Below, piece after piece: positions 13,508 through 17,594 of a stretch of 17,594 bases of DNA. Position numbers and translations under genes: made by a program. The notes beneath the pieces are model-generated. The model ran no database searches, was not told the origin of the DNA, and was given only the letters and a program-made list of their open reading frames with translations. Origin of the DNA: Thiopontia sp964344135 (GTDB lineage: Bacteria > Pseudomonadota > Gammaproteobacteria > GCF-002020875); contig CAYFMF010000033.1 in assembly GCA_964344135.1 (NCBI GenBank), positions 1 through 17,594 on the forward strand, written 5' to 3'. Within the stretch, counting starts at the first letter, position 1, and each line of letters begins with the position of its first letter.

Positions 13508-13967
13508 GGAGAAGGCCACAGTCGTTGCGCTGGAGGGAGGTGATGCCTGGGTGGAGACAACACGTCAATCCTCCTGTGGCGGCTGTGACTCCTCATCCGG
13601 ATGTGGAACAGCCACCTTTTCAAAGGTGCTGGGAAATCGCCCCTTCAGGGTGCGTGCAACCAATCCACTGCACGCCAGGGTTGGAGCACGGGTCACCATC
13701 GCGGTTCCGGAGAGTGGATTGATGCGGGGGGCGGCACTGCTCTATCTGGTTCCGTTGCTGGCCCTTTTTCTCTCAGCGGTAGCAGGAGAGTGGATTGCAT
13801 CGACCCTCTTCTCACTTCAGCTGGAGTGGATCTCGATTCTGTCAGGGGTCGCCGGAGCCTATGGTGCAGTGCTCTGGGTCAGGCGCAGGGGGTGGTTGGA
13901 GAGTCCGGAGATGGTTCCAGAGATTGTCGATATTGATTCAGACAGTAACTATATTACAGTTAGTTAA
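13500..13967 (+). CDS. rseC: RseC/MucC family protein
   Basis: 155 residues. Inner-membrane protein of the RseC/MucC family: an N-terminal cysteine cluster SSCGGCDSSSGCGTA (Cys25, Cys28, Cys34), a small beta-rich cytoplasmic part (GARVTIAVPESGLMRGA), then two transmembrane helices (about 78-95 and 105-122). E. coli RseC is a positive modulator of sigma-E and relates to reduction of the SoxR Fe-S cluster; in Pseudomonas the equivalent is mucC. Start GTG at 13500, with GGAGG (13489-13493) 6 nt upstream, overlapping the preceding gene by 8 nt, so translation is coupled. The gene position in the locus supports the call. Confidence 0.88.
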   Translation: MVKEKATVVALEGGDAWVETTRQSSCGGCDSSSGCGTATFSKVLGNRPFRVRATNPLHARVGARVTIAVPESGLMRGAALLYLVPLLALFLSAVAGEWIASTLFSLQLEWISILSGVAGAYGAVLWVRRRGWLESPEMVPEIVDIDSDSNYITVS

Positions 13968-13994
13968 AGTTTTTACTTAAAGGAAAACATAAAA

Positions 13995-15494
13995 ATGAGT
14001 GGAGTGGTGAAACGAATTGAGAAGCGTGTGATTGCAGCAGTGGTTGGTGCCATCTGGCTGCTCCCGGCGACAATGGTCTCCGCGGCAGTTGAGGGGCTAC
14101 CCGACTTTACCCAGTTGGTGAGGGAGCAGATGCCGGCGGTGGTCAGTATCAGTGTGACCCAGAAGCGCTCCATCCCCCAGATCCAGAAGATGAACCCCTT
14201 TCAGCAGGGGCCTGATGATCTTCCCTATGATGAGCTGCCGGAGTTCTTCAAGCGCTTCTTCGAGGACCGTGGAATGGGCCCGGGAATGCCCCATCCAGAA
14301 CCGCGTGAGTTTGAGTCGCAGGCCCAGGGGTCTGGAAGCATTCTGACCGAGGATGGATATATTCTGACCAACCACCATGTGGTTGAGGATGCAGACGAGA
14401 TCATGGTTCGTCTCCACGACCGCAGGGAGTTCAGGGCCAGGGTAGTGGGTTCTGATGCAAGATCGGATATTGCGCTGATCAAGATCGATGCCGACGAGCT
14501 GCCTGTGGTCAGGACCGGCACCAGCAAGGATCTGGAGATCGGCGAGTGGGTGATGGCGATCGGTTCCCCGTTTGGATTCGAGATGTCGGCAACCGCCGGT
14601 ATCGTCAGCGCCAAGGCGCGCAACATCTCCGATGGCGACAACCGATTCAACTACGTCCCCTTTATCCAGACCGATGTTGCAATCAACCCCGGAAACTCCG
14701 GTGGGCCGCTCTTCAACATGGAGGGGGAGGTGGTTGGAGTCAACTCCATCATCTTCAGCAAGTCCGGCGGCTACATGGGGCTCTCCTTTGCGGTTCCCAT
14801 TGAGGTGGCGATGGATGTGGTTCGGCAGGTCAAGAACGGGGGGCATGTCTCACGCGGCTGGCTTGGGGTATTGATTCAGCCCGTCACCAGTGATCTGGCC
14901 GAATCCTTTGGCATGGATCGTCCCGTTGGTGCACTGATTGCACAGGTTCTGGAGGAGAGCCCCGCCTCCAACTCCGATCTTCAGGTTGGGGATGTGATTA
15001 TCGAGTTCAACGGCCACTTTGTGGAGAGCAACTCCCACCTCCCCCCCATTGTTGGCAGAACCCCGGTTGGCCACCCGGTACCGGTCAAGGTGATGCGCGA
15101 GGGGCGTGAGTTGATGGTTCAGGTTACCGTGGGCGAACTCCCTTCCGAGGATGAGCTGGCAGCGGTTGAGCCACAACAGCCTGAGAAGGCACAGGCCGAG
15201 CAGGCGACAATCGAGCGTCTCGGAATGACCCTGAGAGAGATCCCGAAGGAGATTCGCAACGATCGCTCGATACAGTCCGGTGGTGTTCTGGTGAAGCAGG
15301 TGGAGCAGGGCAGTGTTGCTGACCACTCCGGACTGAAGGCCGGCGATGTGATCAGCCGGGTCAACTATGTGGTGGTTGAGGGGGTGGACCACCTGCTCCA
15401 GCTGCTGGATCGACTCCCCAAGGGGAGGGGGGTACCGGTCTATGTTGTGCGAGAGAGTGGTCCAATCTTTCTCGCCCTGAGGCTACCCAATTAG
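13995..15494 (+). CDS. mucD: Periplasmic serine protease, DegP/DegQ/MucD (HtrA) family
   Basis: 499 residues. Signal peptide 1-30 (KRIEKR, hydrophobic core, cleavage near VSA). The trypsin-like domain has the catalytic triad His128 (TNHHVV), Asp158 (RSDIALIKI) and Ser235 (NPGNSGGPL). The first PDZ domain starts at RGWLGV (287-292) and runs to about 380; a Gln/Glu/Ala-rich linker (391-405) joins the second PDZ (about 408-497, GVLVKQVEQGSVADHSGLKAGDVI). It degrades or refolds misfolded envelope proteins and in Pseudomonas negatively controls AlgU activity. ATG at 13995 with AAAGGA 10 nt upstream. Its place directly after rseC makes mucD the best name; degQ/degP are the E. coli relatives. With two PDZ domains it is not DegS. 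Confidence 0.93.
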   Translation: MSGVVKRIEKRVIAAVVGAIWLLPATMVSAAVEGLPDFTQLVREQMPAVVSISVTQKRSIPQIQKMNPFQQGPDDLPYDELPEFFKRFFEDRGMGPGMPHPEPREFESQAQGSGSILTEDGYILTNHHVVEDADEIMVRLHDRREFRARVVGSDARSDIALIKIDADELPVVRTGTSKDLEIGEWVMAIGSPFGFEMSATAGIVSAKARNISDGDNRFNYVPFIQTDVAINPGNSGGPLFNMEGEVVGVNSIIFSKSGGYMGLSFAVPIEVAMDVVRQVKNGGHVSRGWLGVLIQPVTSDLAESFGMDRPVGALIAQVLEESPASNSDLQVGDVIIEFNGHFVESNSHLPPIVGRTPVGHPVPVKVMREGRELMVQVTVGELPSEDELAAVEPQQPEKAQAEQATIERLGMTLREIPKEIRNDRSIQSGGVLVKQVEQGSVADHSGLKAGDVISRVNYVVVEGVDHLLQLLDRLPKGRGVPVYVVRESGPIFLALRLPN

Positions 15495-15522
15495 CCGCTC
15501 TCCAAAACACCGCTTTCAGCTG

Positions 15523-15741
15523 ATGGTCCGGCAGGGCTGCCACCTCTGTGACGAGATGGCAGATCTGCTGGACCACCATCCGTTGCGGGAGCAGTTTGAG
15601 CTGGAGCCGATTGTGATCAACAACCGACCGGAGCTGGAGTCACAATACGGCACAAAAGTGCCGGTTCTGCTGGAGCAATCGGAAGAAATCTGTCATTATT
15701 TCCTGGATGAAAAACGCCTCAGAGCACATCTGGGGCAATAA
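15523..15741 (+). CDS. Glutaredoxin-like small thiol protein (start uncertain)
   Basis: 72 residues from ATG 15523. QGCHLCDEMADLL has the CxxC redox pair (Cys6 and Cys9), followed by FELEPIVINNRPELESQYGTKVPVLL, with the cis-Pro strand KVPVLL of the thioredoxin fold; this is the short glutaredoxin-like (DUF836-type) family. From the ATG only three residues precede QGC, whereas the first beta strand of the family needs about six (the in-frame upstream reading RFQLMVRQGCHLC supplies it). No ATG, GTG or TTG occurs between the in-frame stop at 15478-15480 and 15523; the only options are CTG (15520) or an ATT (15490-15492) that overlaps the mucD stop with GAGG 7 nt upstream. The gene is probably co-transcribed with mucD and may serve thiol redox in the cytosol. 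Confidence 0.75.
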   Translation: MVRQGCHLCDEMADLLDHHPLREQFELEPIVINNRPELESQYGTKVPVLLEQSEEICHYFLDEKRLRAHLGQ

Positions 15742-15750
15742 CCGGAAATC

Positions 15751-15774
15751 GACCCCGAACGGGGTCTTTTTTTT
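15751..15774 (+). terminator. Strong Rho-independent terminator between the glutaredoxin-like gene and lepA
   Basis: GACCCCG (15751-15757), AA, CGGGGTC (15760-15766), then T8 (15767-15774). The 7-bp GC-rich stem and full U tract are classic. It ends the rpoE-to-glutaredoxin transcript 9 bp after the last stop. It lies only 18 nt before the lepA start, leaving no room for a normal promoter in between. Confidence 0.92.
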
Positions 15775-15792
15775 ACTATTCGGGTGCAGGTA

Positions 15793-17594
15793 GTGTACGA
15801 CCTCTCGCAGATCAGAAATTTCTCCATTATTGCCCATATTGACCACGGCAAATCGACCATTGCGGACCGATTTATCCAGGTCTGCGGGGGGCTCACCGAT
15901 CGTGAGATGTCGGAGCAGGTGCTCGACTCGATGGATATCGAGCGCGAGCGCGGGATCACCATCAAGGCGCAGAGCGTCTCGCTGGAGTACGCCGCCCGGG
16001 ATGGCAAGAAGTATCTTTTGAACTTTATCGACACCCCGGGCCATGTGGACTTCACCTACGAGGTCTCCCGCTCACTGGCCGCCTGTGAGGGTGCGCTGCT
16101 GGTGGTCGATGCGGCCCAGGGGGTGGAGGCGCAGACGGTCGCCAACTGCTACACCGCAATCGAGCTCGGGCTCGAGGTGCTTCCGGTACTCAACAAGATT
16201 GATCTCCCCTCGGCGGAGCCGGAGCGGGTGATTGAGGAGATTGAGGAGATCATCGGTATCGATGCCGAGGATGCCAAGCGGGTCAGCGCCAAGACCGGGC
16301 TCGGTGTCGATGAGCTGCTGGAGGAGATTGTCGAGCAGATTCCGTCACCCGAGGGTGATCCGGATGGGCCGCTGCAGGCACTGATCATCGACTCCTGGTT
16401 TGACAACTACCTGGGTGTGGTCTCGCTGGTGCGAGTGGTCAATGGCCGGATCCGCAGTCGCATGAAGATGAAGGTGATGTCGACCGGAAACAGCCACCAG
16501 GTGGACCAGGTCGGAATCTTTACCCCCAAGCGCTCTCCGCAGGATGAGCTGGTGGCGGGTGAGGTCGGTTACGTGATTGCCGGTATCAAGCAGATTGATG
16601 GTGCCCCGGTGGGTGATACCCTCACCTCGGCAGAGAGACCGGTTGAGGAGTCACTGCCCGGCTTTCAGGAGATCAAGCCCCAGGTCTTTGCCGGCATGTA
16701 TACCGTCGATACCGATGACTATGAGGACTTTCGTGATGCGCTGGCCAAGCTCCGTCTCAATGATGCAGCACTCGAGTATGAGCCGGAGGTCTCCCCCGCG
16801 CTCGGCTTTGGTTTCCGTATCGGATTCCTCGGGATGCTCCATATGGAGATCATCCAGGAGCGGCTGGAGCGGGAGTATGGACTCAATCTGGTCACCACGG
16901 CACCAACGGTAGTCTACGAGATTGAGAAGAGTGACGGTGAGGTGATCCATATCGACAACCCGGCCGACCTTCCTCCGGTCAACAAGATCAACGAGATCCG
17001 CGAACCGATGATTGTGGCCAATATTCTGGTGCCACAGGACTACGTGGGGGCGGTCATCGGCCTCTGCATCGAGAAGCGCGGGGTGCAGAAGGACATGCAG
17101 TACATGGGACGTCAGGTCTCGCTGAACTATGAATTGCCACTCTCCGAGGTGCTGGTCGACTTCTTCGACCGCCTCAAGTCGGTGAGCCGTGGTTTTGCCT
17201 CCATGGACTACTACTTCAAGGCCTTTCAGCCGGCAGATCTGGTCAAGGTGGACCTGCTGATCAATGGCGATAAAATGGATGCACTGTCGATGATTGTCCA
17301 TCGGGATGACTCCATCCCCAGAGGGCGCAATCTGGCAGAGAGGATGAGGGAGATCATTCCGCGGCAGATGTTTGATGTGGCGATTCAGGCCACCATCGGG
17401 GCCAAGATCATCTCCAGAACGACGGTAAAGGCGCTGCGCAAGAATGTGACCGCAAAATGCTATGGTGGGGACATCACCAGAAAGAAGAAGCTGCTGGAGA
17501 AGCAGAAAGAGGGCAAGAAGCGGATGAAGCGGGTTGGCAAGGTGGATATTCCACAAGAGGCGTTTATGGCCGTGTTGCAGACAGGAAAGAGATA
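15793..17594 (+). CDS. lepA: Elongation factor 4 (LepA), truncated at the window edge by about one base
   Basis: 600 sense codons are present, the normal full length; the last two bases (TA) are probably the start of the stop codon. Ribosomal GTPase that can back-translocate or remodel stalled ribosomes. GTPase motifs: AHIDHGKST (14-22, G1), RGITIKAQ (G2), DTPGH (G3), NKID (G4), SAKTG (G5). The C-terminal LepA-specific domain is seen in KALRKNVTAKCYGGDITRKKK (split after TAKCYGGD) and KEGKKRMKRVG. The GTG at 15793 gives VYDLSQIRNFSIIAH, matching the family start; a GTG at 15784 is also in frame. A GGG (15782-15784) lies 8 nt upstream of 15793. In Pseudomonas lepA also follows mucD. Confidence 0.95.
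   Translation, partial: MYDLSQIRNFSIIAHIDHGKSTIADRFIQVCGGLTDREMSEQVLDSMDIERERGITIKAQSVSLEYAARDGKKYLLNFIDTPGHVDFTYEVSRSLAACEGALLVVDAAQGVEAQTVANCYTAIELGLEVLPVLNKIDLPSAEPERVIEEIEEIIGIDAEDAKRVSAKTGLGVDELLEEIVEQIPSPEGDPDGPLQALIIDSWFDNYLGVVSLVRVVNGRIRSRMKMKVMSTGNSHQVDQVGIFTPKRSPQDELVAGEVGYVIAGIKQIDGAPVGDTLTSAERPVEESLPGFQEIKPQVFAGMYTVDTDDYEDFRDALAKLRLNDAALEYEPEVSPALGFGFRIGFLGMLHMEIIQERLEREYGLNLVTTAPTVVYEIEKSDGEVIHIDNPADLPPVNKINEIREPMIVANILVPQDYVGAVIGLCIEKRGVQKDMQYMGRQVSLNYELPLSEVLVDFFDRLKSVSRGFASMDYYFKAFQPADLVKVDLLINGDKMDALSMIVHRDDSIPRGRNLAERMREIIPRQMFDVAIQATIGAKIISRTTVKALRKNVTAKCYGGDITRKKKLLEKQKEGKKRMKRVGKVDIPQEAFMAVLQTGKR

Noticed and set aside
16651..17556. 301-residue minus-strand frame opposite lepA
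   Set aside because: Antisense shadow of lepA, rich in His and Leu, without any recognisable domain or ribosome-binding site.

Overview
The window is bacterial, from a gammaproteobacterium of moderately high GC. The right half matches a gene order I know from Pseudomonas (nadB, divergent algU/rpoE, mucA, mucB, mucC, mucD, lepA). The proteins (YgfZ, SdhCDABE, NadB, RpoE, LepA) resemble their E. coli and Pseudomonas counterparts along most of their length. A respiratory, facultatively anaerobic lifestyle is suggested by complex II together with a hemerythrin/DUF2249/NnrS-like operon behind a perfect FNR-type box. The exact genus cannot be read from the sequence; a free-living or symbiotic sulfur oxidiser of the Chromatiales type is only a guess.

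Layout. 1-373: HU-family nucleoid protein (-) with its terminator. 374-679: divergent intergenic region with candidate promoters. 680-1390: exported pentapeptide-repeat protein (+), meeting tail to tail a small (-) operon tatD-like/alpha-beta hydrolase (1394-3073). 3094-3107: FNR-type box ahead of a three-gene (+) operon (hemerythrin, DUF2249, 12-TM NnrS/heme-copper-like protein; 3213-5246) closed by a strong terminator. 5356-6387: ygfZ (-). 6502-10244: sdhC-sdhD-sdhA-[repeat element]-sdhB-sdhE (+). 10277-11884: nadB (-). 12003-15741: rpoE, a fused rseA-rseB, rseC, mucD/degQ-type protease and a small glutaredoxin-like gene (+). 15751-15774: terminator. 15793-end: lepA (+), running off the edge apparently within its stop codon.

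How the genes fit together. One block concerns complex II: the four subunits, the flavinylation factor SdhE, and the folate-binding Fe-S maturation protein YgfZ on the opposite strand. A second block is the envelope-stress regulon: sigma-E, its membrane anti-sigma factor, RseC and a periplasmic HtrA protease, with a sigma-E-like promoter in front of rpoE. A third block is a probable low-oxygen or nitric-oxide response operon.

Most notable: (1) the anti-sigma gene is one 308-residue ORF joining an RseA-like protein to what looks like the C-terminal domain of RseB, with the N-terminal lipid-sensing domain of RseB absent; (2) a roughly 230-bp structured repeat lies between sdhA and sdhB and has separated a good Shine-Dalgarno sequence from the sdhB start; (3) the FNR-type box is placed exactly as in a class II activated promoter; (4) a strong terminator ends only 18 nt before the lepA start codon. 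All assignments are from reading the sequence; no database search was possible.
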